Shown piece after piece: positions 12,601 through 27,600 of a DNA stretch of 64,000 nucleotides. Each line of letters starts with the position of its first letter. The first letter of the stretch is position 1. The notes under the pieces are model-generated. The model had not been told where the DNA came from, ran no database searches, and was given only the letters and a program-made list of their open reading frames with translations. The DNA is taken from contig CANGYJ010000013.1 of assembly GCA_947458455.1 (NCBI GenBank), positions 53,518-117,517 of the forward strand, written 5' to 3'. This DNA comes from Verrucomicrobiaceae bacterium. GTDB lineage: Bacteria; Verrucomicrobiota; Verrucomicrobiia; Verrucomicrobiales; Verrucomicrobiaceae. Both the position numbers and the translations under genes were made by a program.

Positions 12601-15600
12601 ACGCTCGCCAGGATCAACATCAACAACACGGGGGGCAGTGCCCCTATTTTTGAGTTTGGCGCTGGCAAGATGACATTGAACGGAAATATCAACGCCACTT
12701 CTTCGAATGCCTCTGCGGTCTCGATCATTCGCAGCGGCAATATTGTCAAACCATCCGGCACGACGGCAAACAGCCCGGTCATCAGCGTGGATGATACTTC
12801 CCAGCTACTCGTCGGGGCTGTGGTGAGCGGCTCTGGAATCCCAGGGGGGGCGACAATCACTTCCATCCTCCCCGGCAACCGCGTTGTCCTCTCTCTCAAT
12901 GCCACGGCGACGAACGCGGCAGCCAGTCTTACTTACGCGCAGGTGGGGCGGCTTGATCTGAATGGTGCCACTAGGATATTTGATGTTTCTGCGGTGATGA
13001 CAAACGGTGTCAATGTGGCTCCGCTTCAGCCCACGCTTGAAATCAGCGCTCCGATCGTGGGCACGGGGGCCGGAATCATCAAGAATGGCGATGGTCTGCT
13101 CCAGTTGGGCGGCCAGAGTTTGTTTGACGGTGGTGTCACGGTCAATGGTGGAGGTCTGGTCATCGGTGCCAGCTCCAATAACTCAGCGACGGCGGCCGGC
13201 CCAGGGGTGGCCATCGTCACCGGCCCCATCGGCAAAGGGACACTCACGCTCGCCAATAACTCCGTCCTGGTATCAACCAACGCGACCAACACACTTGCCA
13301 ATAATGTGGTGGCGAATGGAAACCTGCGTTTCGACGGCCTGAACGGCCTCACTTTGAATGGTACCGCATCACTGGCGGCTTCGCCCACGATCACGGTGGT
13401 TCACCCGAGCATGACCGCCACCTTTGGCGGGCAGATCGTGGGTTCCCACGCCATTGAGAAAAACGGATTGGGCACTCTGGCGTTCTCCAGCGCTTTCCTG
13501 CCGGATGGCACATTGAGTAACAATACGATTTCAGGCGGCGTGAATGTGAACGAGGGCACCCTTCGCCTCGTCGGCCCTGCTGGGGCGGCCACGGTGACGC
13601 CGCTGGGCACGGCTAACATCGTCTTGCAGGGGGGCGTGCTTGATTTGCGCAGCAACGGGGCCTCCTCCGAGGGAACCGTCGTTTTTGGCAACAATGTCAC
13701 GGTGCTGGGGAGCAACAGCGCAGCCTTCATCAACGTGGACCGCGTTAGCGCCAACACCTTCAACACCATCCAGATGGGCACTTTGAGCATGGCCACCGGC
13801 CAGACGCTGAATGTGACCAGCAGCAATGGCTACAACCTGAGTTTCAGTGGTGGCAGCTATGTGAACGGAACCGGTGACACGATTTTCTTCAATCCTGCCG
13901 CTAATTCCGCCCTCACGCTCGGTGGAGGCTTTAGTGACACACTGAAGTTTCAAAACACCGGTCTTGGAAGCCTGATCCTCAGTGGGAACAACACCAATAC
14001 GGTCAGCAGAGTTATCGGGATCAATGATCGCCTCGGTGTCGCCCCCCAGGTGAATACGATCACGACACCGTTCGGTATCGGCACCACCGTTACTCTCGAG
14101 AATGGAGTAAATTTCCCCATCACACCCCTTGGCGGCATGCCCGAACAATCGACCAGTGGATACACTCCGGGTGGCCTGACCGTGAAGTATTCCTCTGGCG
14201 GAGCCAGCAACTTGAATTCGGTGCTGGGTTCCGGCATGGCTCCTGTGGCAGTGCTTACCGGGCAGGTTCCGGGTGATCTAGGTCTCAATAACCGTCCTGC
14301 CATCGTGACAAACGTAGCAGGGACCCAGGCTGTGTACTCCGGTTTGCTCAAAATCGACAATGCAGGCGCATATAACTTCCAGATCGCTGCCGGAGATCAG
14401 GCACAACTGGTCATTGATGGTATTCCCGTGGCTGGTTTTGGAGTGGATGTCACGGCCAGCCCCTCCACCAATTCGGCTGCTGTTCTTCGTGTGGATGGCA
14501 CTGGGTCCATCACGCTCGCCGCCGGCTATCACAGCATTGTTTTCAAGACCAACAACCTCACCCAAGGGGGCGGTAGCCAGCTCCTCTACGGTGGACCTGA
14601 TACTTCAGGCAACGGTCTGCCTATTGGATTGAATGGGGTCACTGCTCCGTCCTCCAATCTGCAGTCCATCCCCGGCTCGGCCCTTTACTGGAGGACGGCC
14701 AATCCCACCTCCGGCAATGGTTACAACAACGCCGCCCAGATCAACAATACCTTCATCGTGCCTGCAGCCGCCAGGGTCACCCTCGATGGTCGAGGCGCTG
14801 ATGTGAACAGCTCCATCGCCAGCCTGAATCTGGGCAGCAACGCCGTGCTCACCGTGAACAACCAGCTCGGCACCGGCTGGATCGGCGTCACCGGCACGAC
14901 CACGGTCGGCTCCAATGTCACCGTGAACACCAATTCGGCCGTATTCAGCCTCCTGGGGGGGGTCTCCGGCAATGGGCTGACAAAAACAGGGAATGGCACG
15001 CTGGTTTTGGGAGGCTCCTCCGGCACATTTACAGGCGATCTCACTGCTGCGCGGGGCTTTATCCAGGTCACTGCCCCGAACGCACTTCCCACCGGGACAA
15101 CAACCATCACGAAAGCGACAGCAGCACCTGTTTCTCTGGCTGGCACCACTGAAAACACCGGATCCAACCGGCGGATCGTGACTGTGGCTGATACCTCGAC
15201 GCTCAAAGTCGGGGCGGCAGTCAGCGGCACAGGGATTCCCGCTGGAACTGTGATCACGGCGATTAACGATGACATAACCTTCACCATCAGCGCGAATGCC
15301 ACTGCCGCAGGAACCAACACGCTCACCTTTGATCAAGTCAATCTCCGGCTCACCGGCTCCACGGCGAATGATAGTCACAATGTAAACATCGCCAATACAG
15401 GCGGCCTCGAACCTGGCATGTACATTACCGGCGCGAACATTCCCGCTGGCACCTACATCACTGCCGTCAGTCCTACGAGCATCACCCTCTCCCAGCGCAC
15501 ACCAAACGCGAATGCTGAGACCAATGCGTCGCTGACGGTGAACAACCCGGACACTTATGCAGCTCTCGATCTCAGTGGCACGGCGGATGTGGTGGGCAAC

Positions 15601-18600
15601 CTCGTTCTGAACGGCGTCTCGCCCGTCCTCAGGAATTCCGTCATTCCAGCCACGCTGTTCAACAGCAGTCGCACGATGGCGGAATTTGAGGGTAATCTGA
15701 CGATCGGCCAATTGGGAGCTGCGATCGGTGGATTTGGCGACATTACTTTGAGTGGTCCGGTTAGTGATTCCGGTAACAGCATCGCTAAAGTGGGACCAAG
15801 TTCGCTGGTCCTCGGTGCCAACAACACGGGGCTGACCGGTTCCATTGCTGTCACCGGGGGGATTCTACGATTGGCGAATGCCGGCAGCCTCGGGGACACT
15901 GGCACACGGACTCTGGCGAATGCGGCGACGACCGACGCCAATGCAAGGGCGACTGTAGAAAGCACCACGGGCCTCTTTGTCGGTCAGCCCATCAGCGGCA
16001 CCAACATTCCTCCCAATGCCACGATCACCGCCATCAACTCTCCCACGAGTATCACGATCTCTGCCAATGCCACCGGCACAGGGAGCGGGCTGGCTTTGAG
16101 TGCTGATAGCAGGGTGGTCATCTCTTCGGGAGCCACGCTGGACATGGCTGGCATCACGACTGGCGCAGGCGGCAAGACGATCTTCCTCAATGGCACCGGC
16201 ATGTCATCGGCAACTGGATTGATTGGGGCAAATTTGGGTGCGGCACTCACGAACTCTTCCAGCGGCAGCGCTAGTGTGGGCAATGACGTCGTTCTCCAAT
16301 CCGCCTCCTCGATTGGAGGTAGCAATGGTAACCTCACACTGAATGGTGTCGTTAGCGGAACGACTGGCCTTACTAAGGTAGGCAACAACACGGTCACCCT
16401 CACGGCGGCTAACACCAACACGGGTGGTGTCAGTGTGAACGCGGGCTCGCTCATCGCAAGCGGTGGTGCAGGCAGGCTGGGTGGGTCTGGTGGTGGGACG
16501 AATACCGTAAACATCGGTGCGGTCCTGACTTTGGACAACCTCGTCGCGAACGGCTCCGTCAATTTGAATAACCGTCTCAACACCCGGCCACTGGCCATCA
16601 ATGGCGGTACGGTGAACCTGCTCGGCAACGCAACTAGCACCACCTCCGAGGCGCTCAGCTCAGGCTCCCTCACCTTCGGTGCCGGGGCCAACACACTGAA
16701 CCTTACGCCGGGGTCGGCTACGGTGGCCGCTCAGATTCTACTCTCCAACACGGGGAACACCGTGGTCCGTGGGGGTGCCGGAACGGCCGTGATCAGCGGT
16801 CCGGGGATCGGTGGTGCTTTTGGCACTGGCAATACCACCACCGTGAATTTTGCCACCACCGCGCCCACCCCCATCGGCGAGACGGCCGCATCAGGCACGA
16901 ATCGTGCCATCCTGCCCTGGTTGCTGCTCACCAACACAACCACCAATACCACCACCTTTGCCGCCTTTTCAGCCGCAGGTGCCACGAACGCGGGTTTGGT
17001 GCAGCTATCTAGCACGGACATGGCCGTTGCCAACACGCTGACGGCCAGCGCCAATCTTCTGCTGACCAACAACGGCAACACTGCCGTGACCGGGGTGAAC
17101 AGCTATAACTCCATCACCTTTGACGGAACTGGTGCGCTGACAGTGGGCGCTGGCCGCACCTTCATGCTGAATTCCGGGGGCATCCTGGCACGCAGCGGTA
17201 CTTACTCGATCACTGGAGGCGGCGTTTTTGGTGCCGCGAACACCTTCAACCGGGAATTGATCTTCCAAACCTTGAGCGGGGCCACTGTAAATCTCGGCAC
17301 TGCTGCAGGTCCCTCGCCGCGGGTTTACACGGTTTCCGGCCTTACCAAGGCTGGTCCCGGCATGCTGTCCTTGAACACCGGCACGACCTACCTTGGTAAC
17401 ACCACGATCAACGGAGGTACATTGCGCCTGGGTGAGTCGGGTCAGACGCTGAACCGGGCGTTTTTCACCGCCTTCACCACCGCTCCTGGCGTGGGTGGCT
17501 TGGGTTCCACCCCGTCCGGCCAGTTGCTCACCATCAATCCGGGAGGAGTTCTAGATCTGAACGGAAGCACGCAAACTTTTGCCAATCTCGTCAGTGACGG
17601 CACCCTGTCGGGTGGCGGTGGAAGCATCGTCAACAGCTCCGCTACGGCGGCCAATCTCCGCATCGGCACCAATGCGGCCCGCACCTGGGCAGGTAACATT
17701 AGTGGAACTGGCGTTATCAATCTGGTGAAAGACGGTGGCAGCACGATGTCCATCGTCTCCTCGAACACGATGACTGGCTCGCTCACCCTCCAGGGCGGCA
17801 CCCTGTCATTGATCGACTCGGGTGCGTTTGGCTCAGTCTCTGCTGTAAACATCAATCGTGCCGGCCTCTCTTTGAATGACACGGGGCTGGATGCTCTGAC
17901 GAACCGTTTGAATCCAACTGCGCCACTGGCACTGAACAGTGGGGCTATTGAGTTTCGTGCTCGCCAAGGCACCAACGGTGTCGCCACTTTGGGGGCAGTG
18001 AACCTTTTGGGAGGCTCCTCTACCATCACGGCCATTCCCACCAATGGCACCGCGACTTTGAAATTTACCAGCATCAATCGTGCTCTTGGTTCTACAGTCA
18101 CGTTTGCCGGTTCCGTCGTTACCACGACCGGGGTTGTAGGAGTTGCGGCTGGTAGCGCCTCCGTAGGAGCGAATGGGAATATTTTCTTCAACACGCCTCC
18201 CACGCTTGTGAATGGCATGATGGGCGGCTGGGCAGTCGGTATTGGTATTGATCCGGCAGCTGGTGGTGGTGCGAGTGCCGAATTCGCCACCTATGAATCT
18301 GCTTCGGGGGTGCGTCTGAGCGGCAATTACCTTACCACCTTTGCCAATGGCACAGGCATCACCTCCGGAACCGGTCTTGCGGATACGAACATCAAGATCG
18401 GCACCGTAGCCCAGGCCGCCGCTAACGTCACCCTGGGCCAGGGCGGGGCCACTGTGAACTCGCTGACTCTCAGCACTAGCTCCAACTTGCTCTTCACCCT
18501 GGCCGATGATCTGCTCACGGTGAAAAGCGGTGGTATCCTGGCTGGGTTGGACAACACCACCCGTACCATCGGTAATCTCACCGCCGCCGCCGGCCGCCTT

Positions 18601-21600
18601 ACCACGGGCAGCGGCCAGCAGGAGATGTTTCTCCACGTTGGTCAGGGAAATCTAACGGTCAATTCGGCCATCATTGACAATTTGGCACCGGTGAATGTCG
18701 TCATGAGTGGCCTCAGCCAGGTGAACTACCAGAATTCCAACGCTCCCAGCATCACTCTGGCTGGTGCCAACACCTACACCGGTAGCACTTATGTGAATGG
18801 GGTTGCTGTCAATTTGGCCACCGTAGGTGCGAATTCCATCCGCGGAAACCTCATCATCTCAGGAGGAACCAATGGCATCGATTCACTGCCCATTTCCAAC
18901 TCCACCGTCAACATCAGCGCCGCCTTTGATCCCTCTATCAGCATCTTACAGGCGGATCAGATCCGTGACACCGCCTCGGTCACCATTAATGGCGGTGCTC
19001 GTCTCCAGCTAAACAGGTTCAACGAAACGATCGGCTCCCTCATCTTCAATAACGATGCTGGCTCCAATGGGAACACAGCCCCGGCGGTTGATTCGGGCGG
19101 CGGCATTCTGAAAGTCGTGGGTGCCATCACGGCTAACGATCACGCCAACGCAAACAGCATTCCGGTCTTGAACGGTTTCCTCGATCTTTCCAATGGAGAG
19201 AACTTCGACATCGCCGCTAACAGCGTCATCCCCGGCCAGATCGGCCTCGCGGTCAACGCCGCCATGATCGGCAATGGTACCGTGACCAAGACCGGCACCG
19301 GCGTGCTCGGCATCGGCGGGGCAAGTACCAACTACAGCGGGCAAATCAATGTCAATCAGGGTGGGCTCGCCATCTCGGCCAACACAGCTTTTCTCGGCGC
19401 TTCGCGGGTGAATCTTGCCGCCAGCACTTTTCTTGACGCTCGCGGCATCAGTGGCGGCACGCTCAACAGTCCGGTCATCGGCTCACTAATTGGAGAGGGC
19501 ATGGTGCAAAACACCAGTCTGAACACGGGCGGCACCATCCGGGTCGGCTATGACAACACCAATGCCAGCTATGGCGGTGTCTTTCACAGTTTGTTCCCAG
19601 TAGGCCGTCTCAGCATCGACAAGATCGGCACCGGCACTTGGACGCTGAATGGCGATAGCTCCACGGCCGCCGGTTTCGGCACCTCCGGCACCTTCAGCGT
19701 CAGCCAGGGCACAGCCCTGCTCAACAACGCCACCGCCCGCCTGAACTTCACGGCCTACACTCTGAACCAGGGTGGCACGCTCACCCTGGACAACAGTGCC
19801 AGCCTGCTCGGCAGCCGTCTTGGAGCTAACACCTTTACTGACATCGCCAACACTTCTGGGAACCGCACCATGACTGTCTCCGGCGGCAATCTGCGTCTGG
19901 TTGGCGGCTCTGCCAACGTGGCCGAGCAGATCACGACTCTCACTTTCTCCAACGGCGCAGGTTTCATTACGTTGGTTCCAGGCACAGGCGGTTCCACCAC
20001 TTTCAACATTACCGGAGCCGTCGCCGCGATCGGCGCCAATGGTGGTACCGCAGTCTTGCGCGGGGCCGGACTCGGCGGCACTGCCGGGCCTAATGTCGTT
20101 AATATCGTGGCTGGCACGCCGACCTTGGTCGGTGGCATCCGCCCAGATATTCTCGGCGATCTCAGCCCCACCGGTTTCGGCACTGGTTTCGTCACTCACA
20201 CGGCTACCACCGGCTTCCGACTACTCACGACGGCTGAGCAAAAAACACCTATTGCTAACACTTATCTTGGCACGGCTGCACCGGTGGTGCTGTCCAATCC
20301 TGCTGCCGACAACATTGTAGCTACTGACAACGTGCGCTTAAACCAAGGCAAAGATTTGCACGCCAATACCTCGCTCAACAGTTTGGCCTTGGATAGCGGC
20401 GGCGGCCTGACTGTAAGCGGCGGCCTTGCTTCCTCCGCCAGTCCTTCCGGCACTTTGTTCGGTTCAAACGGGCAGGTGGTGGCCCTGACCGTGACTAGTG
20501 GCGGTCTGCTTGGTCTTGCGGGTAACAGCGGTATCCGCGGTGGTCAGATCACCTCCGCAGCCAGCGCCCTGATTCTGCAAGGTGTGGCTGATACCAGCAT
20601 TGGGGCCTATATCGCAGGCACGGGTGGCCTGGTAAAGGCCGGTCTTGGCACCGTCACACTCACCAAAACCAGCCTCAACACAGGGGCTACCAACGTGAAT
20701 AACGGGCGCCTAGTGCTGACTGCTGCTGCGAACAGCCTGTTGATTGATACCACCTTGAACGGGGTGATTTCACGCGATGTGCGTCTGAATGGAGGCACGC
20801 TGGATGTGAATGGCGGAGGCGTGCTCGCTGGCCTGCTCAGCAGTGCTAGCAACATCCCGGGAACGGGCGGCACCCTCACCAGCACGGCCCCGGCCATTTA
20901 CATCAATAACAGCGCCGCCTCCACCGCCGTGACCACCTTCTCCGGCGGCATCAGTGGGGCCCTTTCCTATTTCAAAACCGGTAGCAATGCGTCCGGTGTG
21001 AGCCTCTTCACCGCGCCGCTCACCACGACCGGTTCCTTCAACGTGCTAGCCGGCGGCGTCACTCTCCGTGACAACGCGGCCATTACCTCCGCCAGCGCCC
21101 TCAACATCCGCGGTGCCACGCTCACCATCGAAAACCAGGGGCTCGCCAGCAGTCAGAACCGCATCGGTGACACGGTTCCTGTGAACCTCAGCAGCGGCAG
21201 CATCGTCATTAATGGCCGACAGACTTTCGATGCCGAAACTCTCGGCACGGTCAATCTCGCCCTGGGTGTTTCGAGCCTTAGCTTCAACCAGGTCGGCAGT
21301 ACGACCACCGGCGGGTACACGCTGACAATTTCTGACTTGATGAGAAATGCGACCAGCGGCGGTGTGGTCAATCTCATTGCCGGTGCCGGCCAGACCTTGG
21401 GCGGACCGGCAGATGATCCGAACGTGGGCGCCAACCCGCGTGTATTCTTGAATAACCTGAATGGAACCGCCTTCAACGCGGACCGCATCTCCTACAAGCT
21501 CAACCCCAATACGGCCAGCGAGACCACGGTGAGAAGCATCATCGGCGGTTGGGCCGTGGTCACGAACTCAGGCTCCGGGAACACAAGTGGTGTGGCCTTT

Positions 21601-24600
21601 GCCACCTATCAGGATGATCAGGGTATCGGTCGCCTGGGCGCAGGCGCTGGATTCGGTGGTTACACTGCCACGGATCTGTCGGTCGCCAACCTCGCCCCCA
21701 CGGTGGATGTGAACGATGCGTCCAGCCGCACCATGACGCGCATCAATACCACTACGACAGATGCCACCCGTGTGGTGAACTCCATCCGCATGGCCAATGC
21801 CAACGATTCACAGACGATCACCCTAGGTACGGGCGGGCGCTCCGTGGCGCTCAACATTGCCAGCGGGGGGCTGCTGACGGATACCACGCAGGCTGTCACC
21901 ATCAATTCAGGCGAAATCGCCTCCTCGCTTTCCTCTGGGGCCTCCCATCTCTACAGCTGGGTCATCGGTGGCACCACCACCCTCAACACGCCCATCGTTG
22001 GTAACACGGGTCTGGTGAAGTCAGGCGCAGGGGCTCTTACGCTGTCTCCCTCAGCCCGAGTGAGCAGCGTTCTGGGTACTTTTGCCCAGACGATTAGCAC
22101 ATCCACTGGCAGTTCGACACTCAGCGTCAGCAATACGGGTGGAACGCTGTTCTACGTTGGCATGCCGGTTTCTGGTAGTGGTATTCCTGTCGGCACCACG
22201 ATCAACGCCATCAGTGGCAACACGCTTACCCTCAGCAGCGCGGTCACTGCCACGGGCACCAATGTCGCTGTGACATTCGGCACCAGCTCTACCGTCCGCG
22301 CTGGCACGCAGGGCATGATCGTTGGCATGCCTATCTCTGGCACGGATGTTCCAGCGGGTGCCACGGTGGCGGCTATTTTGGGGCCAAACCATTACCAGCT
22401 CTCTAGCCCGGCTACTGCGAACAGCACCCAAACACTTACCTATTCCAGCATTAGTAGCGCCCCGGTTAGTGGAACTGTCGGTACCATCTCGCGCAGCCTG
22501 AATACGACTGCCGGTGGCAATACCATCGCCGTGGCGGATGGGGCCGAATTCTATGTCGGCATGCCAGTCTCTGGTGCCGGCATCGCTGCCAACACCACGG
22601 TCACCGCCATCAACGGGAACACACTGACGCTCAGCAGCGCTGCCACTGCCAGTGACACAAATGTCCCGCTGACCTTCGGCACCAGCAACACGGTGCGTCT
22701 GCCCACGGTTCCAGGTTCGGTTTCGCTGGCTGCTGGCATGGCTGTCTCCGGTGCAGGGTTGCCTCAAGGCACCAGCATTACACAGGTTGTCGGCCCGAAT
22801 CATTTCATTATCTCCGGTTCCCTGCCTGCCACCAGCACACTCCCTCTCACTTTCGCCACTCTCAGGAACGCCTACACGGGCACGACGGTTCTCAACCAGG
22901 GCACGCTGAACCTCAGTGGGGACGGTGCCAGTGTGCTTGTGCCGGGTGACCTCATCGTCAGTGGCGGCACTCTGAACGAATTGGGCAGCGGCGGGCAGAT
23001 CGCGGCCAACAGCAATCTAATGGTGAACAATGGTGGCGTGGTTAATCTGTTCACAGGTGCCAAAACCCTCAATAGCCTCTCGCTCAATGCCGGAGGCATT
23101 TCGGAGCCTACAGTGAATTTCAATGCGCTCTCAAGGGTGGGCGTGACTGTGCCAAACAGTGGAAACACTATCACTGTTTCCTCGGTCAGCGGACTAGCCG
23201 TTGGGCATACCGTTTCCGGGACCAACATCCCTGCTGGTTCCACGATCACGGCAATCAACCCGACCACTCGCGTGATCACGATCTCATCAAGTCTGACTGG
23301 AAATTCCGCAGCTAACAACCAGACCGTCACCTTTGGCAGCAACATCAGCACGCAGACCGTGCTGAGCGTTCCAAACTCCGGGAACTCCATCATCGCGCCC
23401 GCGCTCACTAATTTGTATGTCGGTCAGCAGGTCGTAGGTGGCAACATCCCCGTTGGCACCACGATCACGGCCATCAATACCACCACTCGTGAGCTCACAC
23501 TCAGCCAGAATCTCACCGGTGCTGGCGCACTGACGAATCAGGCGGTTAACTTCATCGGCCCGAACCTTTACGGGGCCAGCACCATCACGCTCACCGGGGC
23601 CAGTCCGATCTCCGCCGCCTCGGACAATGTGGCTGTATTTCCGGTGCTGGCTGGGGATACGCTTCAGCTTAGCCATGGCGCACCGGTCATCACTACCACC
23701 GGTGTCTCCCCCATCAGCTTGGCCATCACCTCCACCATCACCTCCGCCGGGGGACCGATCACGAAGACCGGCAACGGCGGCCTGATGCTCGGTGGCCAAA
23801 GCACCTTCAATACTGGCTTTAACCTCAATCAAGGCACCGTCATCCTTTCCGCTCCCACCACGGGCGCGATTGCCAGCGGGCCGTTTGGCACCGGTTCGCT
23901 GACCATCAATGGCGGCACACTCATGGCCGCTGCGCCAGCTTCGATTGCTTCGACCAGCACCGCTACCAGCTCGATTGTCACTGTGGCCACAGGCACTGGC
24001 ATGCTGGTGGCAGGCATGGCTGTGACCGGCACCGGCATCCCAGCGAACACCACGATCAGGGCTATTTTGAGTCCCACCACGCTGCTGCTGTCCCAACCCC
24101 CGACTGCTGCTGCCACCACCTTAACTTACACGCCCGCTGCGGTGGTGATTGCCAATCCAGTCGCGCTCAACGGTGACCTCACTTTCGGCGGAACGACCTC
24201 TGGTAACAACATGACCCTTTCCGGCACCATGACCCTCTCTGGTGCTCAGCGCATCCTTTCAGTGACCAGCCCGCAGGTCACCGCCACGGTGTCTGGACAA
24301 ATCACCGGTGCCAGCAGCGGTCTCACCAAGGCCGGAGACGGCATTCTGGTGCTTAGCAATGCGGCCAACAACTACGGCGGCGCCACCAATATCACTGGCG
24401 GCCTGCTGCAGGTCGGAAGCGCGGGTGCCATCCCTTCTGGAACCGCTCTTACCGTCGGTCCAGGAGCCGCTTTCAACATGAACGGCCAGAATGTTACCGT
24501 TGCCTCCCTCGCAGGATCGTCAACGACCGCTGGCGGTATCGTCACCAACTCCGGTGCGGCCGCCAATTTCACGATCAATGGCACCACCAGCACCACTTTT

Positions 24601-27600
24601 GCCGGACTCGTTGCAGGAGCGATCAATCTGGTGAAAAGCGGCACCAGCATCCTTACGCTGCCGAATATCAATGCCTACACCGGCACCACCACTATCAATG
24701 GTGGTGCGCTGGAGGTCAGCACGCTGCGTGTCGGCAACCTGGCGGATGGTCTTGGCTTCTCCAACTCTGCCGCCGCCAGCAGGATCATCATCAGCAATAA
24801 TGGCATCTTGCGTTACACAGGTGCTGCCACCACCTCGGACAAGCTATTTACTATCGGTGCTTCGGCGGCGGTCATTGAATCCTCTGGTACAGGCGCCCTG
24901 GTTCTGAACGGTGCTGGCAGCATTGCCTTTGATGCCGCAAACTTAAATCGCGGTCTAACCCTGGGCGGTAATTCTGCCTCTGGCATCACTAATATTTTCG
25001 CTCCTGTGCTTGCCGATAACGGGGCTTCCAATCCCTCCACACTCACCAAGGCCGGCACAGGCACCTGGGCCATCTCTGGCAACATGGCAGCAGGCTACAC
25101 CGGTGCTACCAGTGTGCAGCAGGGCACCCTCATCCTCCGCCGCATGGACCCGAGCAATACCACCGCCACGGGTGCGCTCAACAACACGGCCATCACCGTC
25201 TCAGGCGGTGCCACGCTGGCCGTTCAGTTGGCCGCCGCAGGGAATTCTTACAACGCCGGCCAGACAGGCACGGGCAGCACAGGTGCCACCCTGACGCTGC
25301 AGCCGGGTAGCACCTTCTCGATGATTGGCGATCAGACGATTGGCACGTTCAATCTGCGCCAGGGCGATGCGGCTACCACGGGCCTCACGGTGAACTCTAA
25401 CTCCAGTAACATCACGCGTCTGGCATTTGAACTGGGCGGAGCGGCCAACGGCACCGACCAGATCAACGTCTCCCGCGGTGTGACCTTCGCTGGCAGCCCC
25501 ACGCGTATCGTCATCAATCCCCTGACGGCGCTTGTCTCTCCGAGTTCGACCACCACCACCATCACGTCTGGAACTCGTGATCTCATCAACGTCACCGGCA
25601 CTGTTGGCTCACCCGCCATCACCAATGCTGGCAATCTTCAACTGGCATCCAATGTGGTCATCTTGAACACAGGAGTCGCTTATAACCTCGCGCTCGACAT
25701 TTCGGATCCCAAAAAAGTCCGACTTAATGTGAGCGCCGCCACCATTAATGAACATTTCTGGTCTGGAGCTGGTGGCAGCACTTGGAACAGTGCGGGTAAC
25801 TGGCGCACAGCCATCACCGGCGGTGCGGTTTCCTCCGCGATTCCGGATGCGGTGGACAATGTTTACTTCACCATCAATGGCGGCGGGGCTAATCTGAACA
25901 CCACGCTCGGCCAGGCCATGTCCATTGGCAGCCTCAATTTCAACGCCCAGGCCGCCAGCCCCGTCAGCATTGGAGGCACGAATGTGCTGACGATCAACGG
26001 CGCGGTCAATGCCTTGGGTAGCCCTGCAGCCCATGCCATCAGCGCCCCGGTGGCCCTGGGTGCGCAAAACATCACTTGGACGGTCGATGGTTCCAGTGCA
26101 CCGCTCACTGTCAGCGGTGTGATTGGTGACAACAGCAATCTTTTTGGCCTCACCAAGGCAGGAGCCGGTCAGCTCGTGCTAACTGGTGCCAACACCTACA
26201 CAGGTGCAACCAGCATCACCGGTGGTGTCCTCAATGTGAATAGCCTGGTCAATGGCGGACTGGCCAGCAGCGTGGGTGCCTCCTCTGCCAGCGCCAGTAG
26301 CCTGCTACTGAATGGCGGCGGCATCTTGCGCTACACTGGCACCTCGGCGGCCAGCACGAACCGCCTTTTCTCGCTCGGCGCCACCGGCGGTCGGATCGAA
26401 TCCTCCGGCATCGGCTCCAACACCTTGAGCTTCACGGGTGCAGGTAGCATCGCCCAGCCGGATGTGGCTCCTCGCCCGGCCAGCCGCACCGCTAGTTCGC
26501 CCAATGTCACCAACATCGACACCACCAGCCTTACCGTGGGCATGTCCGTCCGGGGGGAGGGCATTCCGGCGGGAGCCGTCATTGCCTCCATTGAGAGCGC
26601 CACCTCGCTCACTCTCAGCCTTTCTGCGGCTACAACGGTGACGGGATCGACGGAACTGCTCACCTTCAGCACCCCGCGCACGCTGACGCTGGCCGGTAGT
26701 AACCCGGGAGCCAACAGTTTTGCCCCTGTCTTAGAAGGTGCCTTCAGCCTCGTCAAAGCCGGTTCTGGTAACTGGAACATCGCCGGCAGCAATACCTATG
26801 TAGGATCAACCATCATTCAGGAAGGCTCATTGACGGTTCTTTCGCTGAACAACGCATCCGGCTCCTCTGCTTCCTCCAGCCTCGGCGCTCCTGTTAATGC
26901 GGCGGCATCCGTGATCAGTCTGGGCAGCGGAACCCTGACCGGCGGTCTGATCTATCAGGGCGCCGGGGAGGCCAGCAATCGAGTGTTTGATCTGGCTGGA
27001 ACCACCGGCGGCGGTTTCATCCGCTCTTCCGGCACGGGTGCCTTGGTCCTCGGTGGCAGTCTTGGCGTTTCTGGCTCCGGTGCCAAGACCCTCGAACTGG
27101 GCGGTTCCAACACGGACGCCAACTTGTTCAGTGGTGCCCTGCGTGACAACTCCAGCCCGCTGTCCCTTCTGAAGACCGGCACCGGCCTGTGGAACGTTGA
27201 TGCCTCGGTCAGCGGCACTGGCACGGCTCTTCTGGGAAATACCACCATTGCGATGAGCAGCACTACCGAGATCGCTGTCGGCCAAGTGGTGTCTGGTTCT
27301 GGTCTTTTGGCAGGCACCCGAGTTACGGCGATCAATCCGGGCGTCAGCATCACGGTTAGCAGTCCCGTCACGGCGGATTTTACCGATGACCAACTCGTCT
27401 TCACCGGAAGCACCTTCACCGGCAGCATTGCCATTCAGGAGGGCACTCTGGCGGCATCCTCGCTGAATCGAGTCAGTGCGGGTGCCAGCAGCAGCAGCCT
27501 CGGTGCTCCCACCAGCGTTTCTACCGGCACCATCGCCCTGGGACAGGGCTCCACTACGGGCATCTTGCGCTACACCGGCACGGGAGAAAGCACAGATCGC

